Assembly (NCBI GenBank): GCA_905178155.1
Contig: CAJINV010000001.1
Location: 15,500,142 to 15,564,141, forward strand
From: Amoebophrya sp. A120
Taxonomy: Eukaryota; Sar; Dinophyceae; Syndiniales; Amoebophryaceae
Direction: 5' to 3'
DNA length: 64,000 bases
The notes below the pieces were generated by a model. It had not been told where the DNA came from. It searched no databases and saw only the letters and a program-made list of their open reading frames with translations. Numbering within the stretch: the stretch's first letter is position 1; every line of letters starts with the position of its first letter. The position numbers and the translations under genes are program-made. This document shows positions 52,599 through 61,411 of this stretch, piece after piece.

Positions 52599-53786
52599 AT
52601 GAAATACAGCACTAGCAACACCATTATGAGTGGCTCTTCGCCGTCAGCTCCCTCGTCGTCCTCCATGAACTGCTCCTTTCTGAGTATTGGAATGGACAAT
52701 TTCCTCGGCCAGGACGGCCATTCGCTGGGACGCAAGGTGCTCGGCAAGCGGTTTCGGTTCGAGAAGGCGGGGATCGGAAATTTTCTCCAGTTTGCAAGGG
52801 AAAAGCGGGTGACAAAAATCGAGGACTACTTGCGCATATCTAGGAAAGAACACCCATCCCCAACATCTTCCATGTTTTGCATGGCAAGCACTGCAACTTA
52901 TGCCTGTACTGCATATACAAATTGCAATACATAGGATGGAGATGGGTGTTTGTTTTCCTGAATAGCGCAGGATGAACGACGACGAGCTGTACGTGTGCGA
53001 CGCGCGGGACGACAAAACGCTTTTTCAGCACGGGAAGTGCGCCTACTTGGGCGATGTGAACGAGATTACGAAGCGTGCGTTTTTGCATATGAAAGCCTCA
53101 GAATGGAAATCCTCAAAGTGGAAATAATTTGCGATGCATGAAATGCGACGCAAAAAACCCTGTATTGCAGAGGACGCAATGGAGGCCGACTATAGTCCTG
53201 CTAGGGTTGAAGAATTTGGGTGCTGCTTAGCACGAGAGAACGGCACCCCTTTGCCTTAACCTGCATGACAGACATGCTTTAAGTGCCCGGGAAATTTGTC
53301 ATGCGCCGAATACAATGCCATTCCGTAGTAGCACAGTGTGTTTATGTCATGCGCCGACTACAAATGGCTGTTCAACTGGAGTCGTTTTTTTGCATTACAA
53401 ATTATTTTCACTTTGAGGATTTCCAACCTGAGGCTTTCATATTGCAACAACCGTCGGCGGCGAAATATTCCTTCACGACCGCGGCGCAGCGGTGGGACGC
53501 GAGTCGCGACATCTGGACGGCGAAAAACGCGCCCTACGTTGCGATCCCCAGCATCTCGGTGGACTCCATCGACCTGGCGCGCATACGCAATGTGCCGACC
53601 AAGTTGATGACCACCGAATATGGGCAAGCGGAGGGCTACTACCCTCTCGGAATGCCGCCGGACCACGGGCACTTTGTGCCGCCGGTGGACTCAGCGAACG
53701 GGCTTGAAGACTTCGAAGCGGAAAGCGGGGACGCGCCGATGGCTGCAACGACCGCGGCCGTTGGCGGGATGCAGAAGTTTCTGTGA
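52599..53786 (+). CDS. conserved-looking small protein, function unknown
   Basis: Three exons, 52599-52836, 52970-53087 and 53447-53786; both introns are introners (15 and 16). The joined frame is 231 residues: FLSIGMDNFLGQDGHSLGRK, KIEDYLRRMNDDELYVCDAR, ITKRAFLQQPSAAKYSFTTA and WTAKNAPYVAIPSISVDSID follow one another without interruption. Without removal of both elements no continuous protein exists. No signal peptide, membrane segment or known domain is seen. The first ATG of the frame is taken; an ATG nine codons downstream is an alternative. After the terminal stop the same frame stays open for 50 further codons (see findings). Confidence 0.72.
52837..52964. mobile_element. introner 15, family A
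   Basis: 128 bp with perfect duplication GCGCA. Ends TATCTAGGAAAGAACACC and, on the complement, TATTCAGGAAAACAAACACC, both continuing to CATCYCCA. Excision gives Y-L-R-R-M-N in frame. Confidence 0.92.
53088..53441. mobile_element. introner 16, family C
   Basis: 354 bp with perfect duplication TTGCA and the longest inverted repeats of the set, about 45 bp with few mismatches, starting TATGAAAGCCTCAG and containing GGAAATCCTCAAAGTG. Related to introner 13 in LSM8. Excision gives R-A-F-L-Q-Q-P in frame. Confidence 0.93.
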
Positions 53787-54256
53787 AACAAATTGCCGGT
53801 CGTGGTGCAGCTGCACAAAGGCGAGCACAGACAAGAGACCACGAAAGAAGGAACGCTAAAGCGTTTATGGCGGAAAATGAAATGCGAGTGCGCCGTGGTC
53901 GTCCTCGTGGTTGTTTCGAACGTCATTCAGAATCAGTAGATCAGCACCAGCAACAAAGCTACTTAGCACGAGCTTATAGCAATGTTTACACGGCACGGGC
54001 ACAACATACTTCTGACAGATGTCGTTGCTGTTGTTCTTCCCTGTCACCGTAGGATTATCGACTTCTCAATATAACAAGCACCAGTCGTGATGTCGGTGTT
54101 CTTTCTTATTGTTATGGTGCCAGAATTGTGGCATTGAAGCAGCAGGAGCGCCTCGCGTTCAATCACAATCCTTACGAATTTCATTTGAGGTAAGTAGACG
54201 TGAGCTCTACAACAACTCCAGTTGCTCTTCCTCTATCTTTGGCTATCTCGAAAAAG
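53787..54256. other. intergenic with unassigned open stretches
   Basis: The first 150 bp are open in the frame of the upstream gene past its TGA. Near 54115-54190 a coding-like stretch (ALKQQERLAFNHNPYEFHL) runs into a strong donor AG-GTAAGT and may be a 5' exon of the next gene, but no in-frame acceptor was found. Confidence 0.4.
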
Positions 54257-54844
54257 ATGGATATCCTCGGAATTCTAGTTCTTCTCATGTTTCTCGTGGT
54301 CACGTTGGCGTTCATAGGGTGCTGTCTCGTTTGCGGCTGTTGCTGTTTCAGCAACGACGCCGCCATTCCTCTGACTATCCTCCGGCATCGCGCAGCAGGA
54401 GGAAGCACAGACAAACCAACAAGAACAATAAACCACCCAGACGGGGGCACCACGGACGGTCAAGAGGTGAAGCTTTCCGGCGCGGCAGCCAGAGTATTGA
54501 AGGAGCTGGACCTTATTCCAGCTGGCATCGAGGTGGAGCCACGGCGAAAAAATAGCAAAGGGAGAAAGCAGTCTGGAAGTAGCAGTCATTCGGGTCGTGG
54601 TGCACGAGGAAATAAAGCAAAGGATTTTGGCGCTTCGTCGTTGAGCAAAGGTGAGGAGAGCGACGAGGAACTGGACCAAATTTCTGTCGATGCAGTTCGC
54701 CCCGACAAGATCGTGTTCGAGGAAGCACCCCCAACGCGCAAGCCAAGACCACCAGGCGACTTGACTGTGTGGGCCGAAGAGTCTGCACCGCAACTGGCTT
54801 CGAACCAGAAAATGATGCGAGGTGGAGTCGTCGTTTCTATCTGA
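54257..54844 (+). CDS. small single-pass membrane protein, function unknown
   Basis: 195 residues from the ATG before a strong N-terminal membrane segment, MDILGILVLLMFLVVTLAFI, which is followed immediately by a Cys-rich stretch (GCCLVCGCCCF) that could be palmitoylated. The rest is hydrophilic: a basic Lys/Arg/Ser segment, then an acidic Glu/Asp patch (KGEESDEELDQISVDAV) and a Pro-rich part. The frame is open upstream to about 54200, and a possible 5' exon lies at 54115-54190, so the true start is unsure. No known domain. Confidence 0.55.
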   Translation: MDILGILVLLMFLVVTLAFIGCCLVCGCCCFSNDAAIPLTILRHRAAGGSTDKPTRTINHPDGGTTDGQEVKLSGAAARVLKELDLIPAGIEVEPRRKNSKGRKQSGSSSHSGRGARGNKAKDFGASSLSKGEESDEELDQISVDAVRPDKIVFEEAPPTRKPRPPGDLTVWAEESAPQLASNQKMMRGGVVVSI

Positions 54845-55495
54845 AATTGAAGAAAAATATGATCTGAAGAAAGTACCCGAAAATGTGTAACTACGATCGA
54901 CCCAATCCCATCCAAACAAGCATGGAAAGCAAGCTTAGATGCCACATTTTGAAGTTCACCCGCGCTTCGATCAACAACTGTTTTTGGGGACTTGACGCAG
55001 AGCAAGCCCAAGCAATTATTGTTTCGAGGATCAATTCAAGAACTTCTATGTATTGCGGAAGACGAGCAGCAGTGTACTTAAGATGATAAGAACGCTCTAA
55101 CCGCGGCTTTCCGTCGCAGTGGCAGTGATCATCTCAATGGATCTGATACGTATAAAGCAAAGAGTGCCGGGCGTGCGCTCAGGCGCACGAGATCATCATT
55201 ACTACTCAAACAATACTGATTTACTACCTCCTTGAATGACCTGATTCTTTGCCGTTATCAATTTTTGAAACGCTTTGCTTTGAAATCGGAGCGCAGAACC
55301 ACCAACAGGAGCGGACTCACGTGAAAGGCGCTTTCATCTGTAGCTTTTTTGTCTTTCGAGATACTTCAAGTTAAATCTATCGAGAAAGCGAAGAGAAAGT
55401 AGAGTTTTTTTGCTCGTGGGGCTTTTACAATCACCTATTTGTAGTTCTTCGCTTTTGCTGATAAAGGAAAGCCAAGCTGGACAGCACCAGAAAGC
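54845..55495. other. intergenic, nothing recognised
   Basis: 650 bp, no supported feature. Confidence 0.6.
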
Positions 55496-56062
55496 ATGTT
55501 GCTCCCAAGAGCTGCCTTGATGAAAAAAATGTTGTCCGTAGCTTTCCTGATCGGTGGCACGCCAGGTACTCTTTTTAGCAACGTAAGTGCCGTACGCGTG
55601 CTACGCAGCAACACCGCACACGACGAGTCCAGTTCCCTTGTCCAGTGCGGGACCAAATGCTGCTTGTGCGGTGTCGCAGTCGGTTGCATGGCATGCTGCA
55701 CACTGCCTAGCTCTGCCACCGTTGCCACTTCGGAGCCCGCTCTTGCACTAGGGAGTATTTCAAAGCTGGTCGGAGCAGGGGCGACCGCGTGTGCGAATGT
55801 AGTGACCGCCGCGGGTAACACAGCCGCTTGGGCGATTGAGCACCCCGGAGCTGTGTGCTGCTGCATTGCTGCGCCCATAGCCGCAGTGACGTGCTGCATG
55901 AAGCCGGGGGATAAGATGGCCGTGGATGTCGATGCGGGTGGGCTGGGTCGTCTGCAGGCGTGTACTTCGATCTGCGGCTACTCAGGACAACGCACCACAC
56001 TCTTCCGCCGTCAGAAGCAAAACTCAGGAAGCCCAATGCTGCTCGACGGAAGTGATAAGTGA
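55496..56062 (+). CDS. small secreted or membrane-associated Cys-rich protein
   Basis: 188 residues, single exon. A hydrophobic N-terminal segment (MLSVAFLIGGTPGTLF) after a basic start looks like a signal peptide. RVLR at residues 34-37 follows directly. The centre holds three Cys clusters: CGTKCCLCGVAVGCMACC, GAVCCCIAAPIAAVTCC and CTSIC, between Ala/Val-rich, weakly hydrophobic stretches that could insert into membrane. The tail is basic and hydrophilic. No family is recognised. Lineage-specific secreted Cys-rich proteins are common in parasites, but whether this one is exported is not shown. Confidence 0.55.
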   Translation: MLLPRAALMKKMLSVAFLIGGTPGTLFSNVSAVRVLRSNTAHDESSSLVQCGTKCCLCGVAVGCMACCTLPSSATVATSEPALALGSISKLVGAGATACANVVTAAGNTAAWAIEHPGAVCCCIAAPIAAVTCCMKPGDKMAVDVDAGGLGRLQACTSICGYSGQRTTLFRRQKQNSGSPMLLDGSDK

Positions 56063-56893
56063 GAGACCGCCAACACGCCCGTTGCGATCGCGCTCGTCTA
56101 TCTATCAGGAACGTCATTGATTGCATAGGAAAAGGAATTGAGGATGTTCGTCGATGCTGTGAGTGTCGATACTTATTTGATTAGAATGACTCTGACACGT
56201 CGTGAGCGTGACACTGAGAGTCAGATTTCACGATGCACACACACATCCATGTTTTTTATACTGCTTTCACTCTTGTCTGGCCTAATATTTGCTGTAAGCC
56301 ACGGAAGCGTGAAGATCAAGAACAAGAAAGTGAAGACTGCTCCACCATCAAGGTTATCAATCTAACAGGACTTTTAGTTTCCATAATTTTGCAACAGAGA
56401 AGATGATGCAGAGAACCGAAATATTTTTCAACTCTGATTCTCAAATGCTCGTGGTAGGAGAAGCTGGGCACCTTCAACCACAATGAATCATCTGACGAAG
56501 AATTTTTCGCATTATGATGATGCCCGTACGCGTGCCAGTGATCGACGTTTTTTTTCTGGGTGCACATATTTTTCGTACACATCATGTTGAATAGGTTGTA
56601 TTTTGTACATGATTCCATAGCTTTCTTTTCTGACGGTACACGCAGAGAACAAGAATCAAGAATCACATCAAAGATATAAATCAAAAGACAAGAAAAGAAG
56701 CGAGCATGACAATCGACTCGCCTAGTGTGCCATCGGGGCGTCAATGCCAGATGTCATTTCATATCTCATTCTCATGTGTGCTGTTCGCGTGGTTTCAAAT
56801 AAAGCAAAAAATATCTGTCCGAGGACCTGTCTGTGTCCTTATGGGTACTATCGAAGACAGGACGCAGATCATCCGCTCCCCCACATTCAAACA
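56063..56893. other. intergenic, nothing recognised
   Basis: 830 bp, AT-rich, no convincing frame, repeat or RNA gene. Confidence 0.6.
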
Positions 56894-57454
56894 ATGAATC
56901 GTACCATTGCATCTTCCGCTTCCAAAGTCAAAGTGAATCTGTCTGCTCAAAACCACCTGTGTACAAAACAAAAGATGCACCGCTTGCGCTTGTCGTGACA
57001 TTCTCTTTCTCATGTTCTTCTAGTGGTATTCGTATTGGAAGACCGCGTTGTCGCAACACCCGAAATGCAGCATGCCTGTGAGATGGTCCAGGCATTGCTG
57101 AAGACGCAGCAGGCTATTGCGCGCACACCCTATAACGAGTTGTGTGTGCAGATCTTGAACGTTTTGCAAAAGCAGGGGCTCATTCGCGGTTTCACTGCAG
57201 AGGGCAATCGATTGAACATCCTGCTGAAGCACTACCAGGGCGGCCCGGTGATACGAAACGTTCGCGTGGTGAGTAAACCTAGTCGAGATATTTGGGTGCA
57301 TCCGCACGAGTTGAAATCCCACACGAGTTTCAACACCGGGCTCTGGCTGATACAAACGCCCTACGGAATCTTGTCCCACAGAGATTGCCTCGAGATGGGG
57401 ATTGGTGGAAAGGTGATATTTGCCTTCAATAATGGCTTTCAGCACTGGTGTTAG
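56894..57454 (+). CDS. ribosomal protein uS8, organellar (mitochondrial) type
   Basis: Tentative two-exon model, 56894-56960 and 57024-57454, with a 63-bp GT-AG intron; 165 residues. The second exon is firm. QILNVLQKQGLIRGFTAEG matches the uS8 helix ('iLkeEGyI'), VIRNVRVVSKPSRDIWV matches 'i.ri.SKPg.RvY', and LWLIQTPYGILSHRDCLEMG plus IGGKVI matches 'i.iSTskGimtdreAr..giGGevl'. uS8 of bacterial type binds the central domain of small-subunit rRNA; in a nucleus this implies a mitochondrial protein. The first exon supplies a short Ser/Lys-containing presequence (MNRTIASSASKVK). It is uncertain because donors in other phases exist. Confidence 0.82.
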
Positions 57455-58035
57455 AAGCCAGAGGTGGTTAAGTAGCAAGCTGTGCAGCTGAATAAAGATA
57501 ATGATATTACCCTCGTAGTGGTACTCCATCGCGACCGTGGGAGGTACCATGATCACCACGTCGATCTCAGCGTCTTCAGGGCAGTGTTGCTGCTTGATGG
57601 GGTCTAAACATCCAAAACTGTTCCTCAAGCGAGTAAGTTACTATTTTGCCTGGTGTGCTGCCACCCTTGTAACCTTGAGCTTAACCCCCAGGCTATCGCT
57701 CTTGAGTGTTGCTATTTTGGCCTCTGAGTGAACGTCATTGTTGCTGTTCATGCAAGCATGGGAGCTGCTGATCAAGATCATTTCATGTGGTCTGGGCAAT
57801 AGTAATTCTAATTGCAACATGACGCAAACAAGCACAGGAGAGAAACAAGCTGAAGATAACACAAGCGCCACTACACCAGAACCTGAATCTGCAGTGTGAG
57901 CCTTGATGAGCTTGACACAGCTGCGACTGCTGCAGCGTAAAGATGTGACTCGTCCTCGTCCACCAACAACACCCTGCACAGAGACCACACAGCAGGCAAA
58001 GGTAAACCAGTAGCAGCGCCAGCGCCGGTAACACC
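57455..58035. other. intergenic with a possible orphan exon
   Basis: A frame from an ATG at about 57549 (MITTSISASSGQCCC...) ends in a good donor (CGA-GTAAGT) near 57631, but no in-frame acceptor before the next gene was found. Nothing else is recognised. Confidence 0.4.
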
Positions 58036-58443
58036 ATGAGTGCAGCAGCGGCGAGTGGACAGGTATGCAGCACCGTCCCGGAGATCCGGGTGCTAGGTAT
58101 GGGCATCGGATTTTTCCTGTACCTGCTGTTGGTTCTGTTCACAATATCCGTGCTTGTCACCCACCACGACAAGTTCCGAATCGGGAAGCAACTTGGTTTG
58201 GCGCATCTGATCTTCCTCCTCCTCATCATTCTGCTACCAAAAAAGTCCACCGAAAAGGAGGAGTGCGGACCACGAACAGATTCGCAGGGTCTGCTGACGT
58301 TGGTAATGACGCTGATGCAGGCTGTTTTCTCGTGCTTGGCGATGCTGGGTGTGCATTTACAACTGTGGGGTAAACCCGTTTTGACCGTCTCGAAGGAAGA
58401 CCGCGCCACCGGGCACACCAGCGCAGACGGTGTCTTTTTCTGA
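58036..58443 (+). CDS. small three-helix membrane protein, function unknown
   Basis: 135 residues, single exon. Three hydrophobic segments: GIGFFLYLLLVLFTISVLV, LAHLIFLLLIILLP and LVMTLMQAVFSCLAMLGVHL. Short hydrophilic loops carry Lys/Arg (HHDKFRIGKQLG and KKSTEKEECGPR). The C-terminus is short and polar. The family is not recognised. Confidence 0.6.
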   Translation: MSAAAASGQVCSTVPEIRVLGMGIGFFLYLLLVLFTISVLVTHHDKFRIGKQLGLAHLIFLLLIILLPKKSTEKEECGPRTDSQGLLTLVMTLMQAVFSCLAMLGVHLQLWGKPVLTVSKEDRATGHTSADGVFF

Positions 58444-59036
58444 GCAGGAAGATTGAGGTGCTCTCAGAAATTGGACTTGATGTTGATCATGGTAAGGGAT
58501 ACCGCCACCGGTTGTTTGAAACGCCCTCGCGCATTCTTAGAATACGTTCTACGATAGTAGTGCAGCTCCTGGCTGCGCTTGCATCATTGATGGATGCAAT
58601 CGGTCAGTCTTCATTTGAGGAACAACATCATGCAGCAAACCAGCCATCCCCATTGCTATGACTGTCGGAGGATAGGTACGCCACAATCGCATCGTGCGCT
58701 GTCGCTAATATCGTGTTGAGGTCTACTCTGTGTCATTCTTTAAGATGACCCAAAAACGAAGTGGAAGTAGGAAGTGGGAATGATGATCTATCTGTTTCTG
58801 CTGCCGAGCTGTGTTTTGGGACTGTGAAAGCACTTTCTTTTTTTTGTGGCTCCTGATTTCCATTTCGATTTATGTTTATGTGTTTTTACCTTCGATCTTT
58901 TCCTCCTAGTAATTAAGTCACAGTCCGCTCTCATGGGATCAACCGAGCTTGTCAACGGGGGCACGAGGACCTGTCGCATTTTTTAAAGATCTTGTACGTT
59001 GTTCCTTCTTGCGCAATTTCAATCATCACAGAGAGA
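58444..59036. other. intergenic, nothing recognised
   Basis: About 590 bp with no supported feature. Confidence 0.6.
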
Positions 59037-60908
59037 ATGTTGAACGCCCGAGCACCATCGCACTCCCACTCTTCAACGGGAGCCGGAGCCTGGTCACTCC
59101 GCTTTGGCCAAAGGCAGGGACTGTTAATGAGACTGCTGGCCGCCTCCCTTTTCTACTACAACGAAGTAGCCACGAAGGTGGTTTTTGCCGAGGTCCACCG
59201 TATGCAGATTGCGGAGGACTGGATCAATCCAGACTTACATTTTCGCCACCTCTACGGGGTGTCGAAGGACTACGATGCGGAGATTGAAAAGTTGGACTGC
59301 CAAAGCCTGAAATCCATGATTTTGACGAACCACGAACTGCTGGAGATCCACAGCAACGCCGTGAACGCGGACGGTAGCTTCAACGTCGTTTTGCTCGACA
59401 ACGATCAGGTCAGTGGCTGGGTAGACGTGGAACCGCTTTTGGAAGGATGTAGTGCCTTGCAGAAGTTGTACCAGCTGGCCACTGTAGGAACGAAAGTGTG
59501 TAGAAGAAGTAGAAGAACCAGGAGGAGTACAAATCCTGACCACTCTGTAGCCGCAGCGCGAAGAACTGAGATGTGGTCTTCACAACCGCTGCAGATCCTG
59601 CAACGAGAGCTGAGCTGTGCGACATTTCAACGTACTAGCAGCTCCTCGAAGAGTACTAGCCAAACTGGTACTCCTTTCGACGATGTGGTATCTCTCGTTG
59701 AAAGCCAGTTGCGTAAAGACCCAGCTGCATTTGCTCTAGAAGCGGAGCCTGGAGATATTCTCCCCGAGGTCGAAGCGCGGTCCGTTTACCGAGGAAAAAG
59801 CTCCCTGGACGTTAAGCGGGAATCCCTAACCCACGCGCTGGAGCTTTTGCAAGCTTTCAGAACCGATCCAGGAGCAGCGAAATGGACACTGGGTCCGCGG
59901 TTTCACAGAAGGTTCGGTAGAGTTTTGAGAAAAGTCGGCCAGGAAGTAGCTACAGACGACGTTGAAGAGGACCACGAAAAAAGCCCTGAAGGGCTAGATC
60001 CGTCTCTCTCTTGGTACCTCCTTCGGAACTTCGCCATCCAGGCCCTGGCCCTGTATCTCGACCGGGTGACGCAGCACGTGACCTTAAAGTCGTTGCCCTT
60101 TTTCAATCTGGGCGCCGATCTGAATCTCGGATTTCTCTTCCACAAAGTGAACATGAAGTACGAGCACGGCGTGTTTGGCTTTCGCTTCGACGTCATTTTC
60201 TGGCTCGCGGAGCAGCAATTGCTGCGGAAACTTGAAGCCGCTGCGGCACAGAACAAAGATACAACAGCTGATGGCGCGTCAGCGCAGTTTGATGCGGAGA
60301 AAGCACGAAGGCAACTGTACTCCAGCGCAACAGACGAAAGTCATTTTCTGGGAGGTGCTTCAACAAGTGACCAACTGCGAAGACCGAAACTCCGCATTGC
60401 CGAGGTTGGAGTAGAGAAAGGCGAGACGGTGCGTTACGTGTTGCAGAAGCTCGGGAAATGGATCGAGTACTACGCTGTCATCGACCCGTACTACATGGAA
60501 GGGAAGCCAACTTTGGACGATGTGCTGGAGTACTACAGCCAAAATGTCACGGAGGTGTGTGAAAGCCACAACCTGCTTCACAACAACTCCGCCTGCGTAA
60601 CGCATAGAGTGAACTCCTTGGACTTCAGGATCGACGAAAAACACCGACTGGAATCTTTCGAACAAGATGATGACCTGTTTGACGTGATTTTCCTGGACGC
60701 CGACCACAGCTACCACTCGGTGACGCAGGACGTAGGTTTCTACGCCAATTTGGTACGGAAAGGGGGAGTGTTAGCTGGGCACGACTTCTCGAAAGACCAC
60801 CTACAGGTGGTGCTCGCCGTTCTGGTGCACTTCGCACAGTTGGAGGAACCCGTAACGCTACACATAGGAATGGAAACTGTCTGGTTTGTGTATCGGGAAA
60901 CATGGTGA
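59037..60908 (+). CDS. Methyltransf_24-like protein, second copy
   Basis: 623 residues from the first ATG of the frame; a hydrophobic segment (GLLMRLLAASLFYYNE, about residues 28-43) may be a signal anchor. The C-terminal class I methyltransferase-like domain has motif I IAEVGVEKGETVRYVL (near 60396-60443), YYAVIDPYYM (post-I acidic residue), DVIFLDADHSYHSVTQDV (near 60680-60733) and GGVLAGHDF (near 60765-60791), then VVLAVLVHFAQ and a terminal VWFVYRETW. The first gene of the window ends in a parallel way (GGVLAGHDF, VVLAVLEFVQ, VWWVYKP), so the two are paralogues with unrelated-looking N-terminal parts. Unlike that gene, no large insert separates the motifs. Substrate unknown; association with glycans or membranes would be a guess. 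Confidence 0.78.
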   Translation: MLNARAPSHSHSSTGAGAWSLRFGQRQGLLMRLLAASLFYYNEVATKVVFAEVHRMQIAEDWINPDLHFRHLYGVSKDYDAEIEKLDCQSLKSMILTNHELLEIHSNAVNADGSFNVVLLDNDQVSGWVDVEPLLEGCSALQKLYQLATVGTKVCRRSRRTRRSTNPDHSVAAARRTEMWSSQPLQILQRELSCATFQRTSSSSKSTSQTGTPFDDVVSLVESQLRKDPAAFALEAEPGDILPEVEARSVYRGKSSLDVKRESLTHALELLQAFRTDPGAAKWTLGPRFHRRFGRVLRKVGQEVATDDVEEDHEKSPEGLDPSLSWYLLRNFAIQALALYLDRVTQHVTLKSLPFFNLGADLNLGFLFHKVNMKYEHGVFGFRFDVIFWLAEQQLLRKLEAAAAQNKDTTADGASAQFDAEKARRQLYSSATDESHFLGGASTSDQLRRPKLRIAEVGVEKGETVRYVLQKLGKWIEYYAVIDPYYMEGKPTLDDVLEYYSQNVTEVCESHNLLHNNSACVTHRVNSLDFRIDEKHRLESFEQDDDLFDVIFLDADHSYHSVTQDVGFYANLVRKGGVLAGHDFSKDHLQVVLAVLVHFAQLEEPVTLHIGMETVWFVYRETW

Positions 60909-61411
60909 CAAGGAGAGTTGTCCTTTGCTTGTTTAATCATCACGCTCATCTATCTCATGGTCGTAGCCGCGCGCACCAGATCCAGAGAACTGCAACTGAC
61001 TACATCGTGGACTAAGATTTCCACTTGATGCTGCTCCTGTTACCCTGAGACATGAGTTATGGTGTGACTGGCGATCGTGCTTCTTCGGTTTCTTTTTTTT
61101 GTGACTGAAGAACGTGAAAAAAGTCAGATCCAGATGAATCATGAACGGAAAGAAGGTCTAAGTAAGTTGCACACCACTCTCCGAGACCGAGAGGTCAGGC
61201 CACAGCCACATTTTCTGTGGCCGGATTGGCTTTGTCATGATTGTGGTCAAAGAACATTTTTGATAAGTACGATCTGAAGTTCTGCCACACCAGGTACTGC
61301 GCACGCGTACTGACATCGACCAATCTGGTTCCCTGCAAGTAGACCCCTCAGCGCGTTTAGGCACTCACATCTGGTGGCTTGATTGCGCACTCCGCGATCC
61401 AAGTAAAAGAT
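60909..61411. other. intergenic, nothing recognised
   Basis: About 500 bp with no supported feature. Confidence 0.6.
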
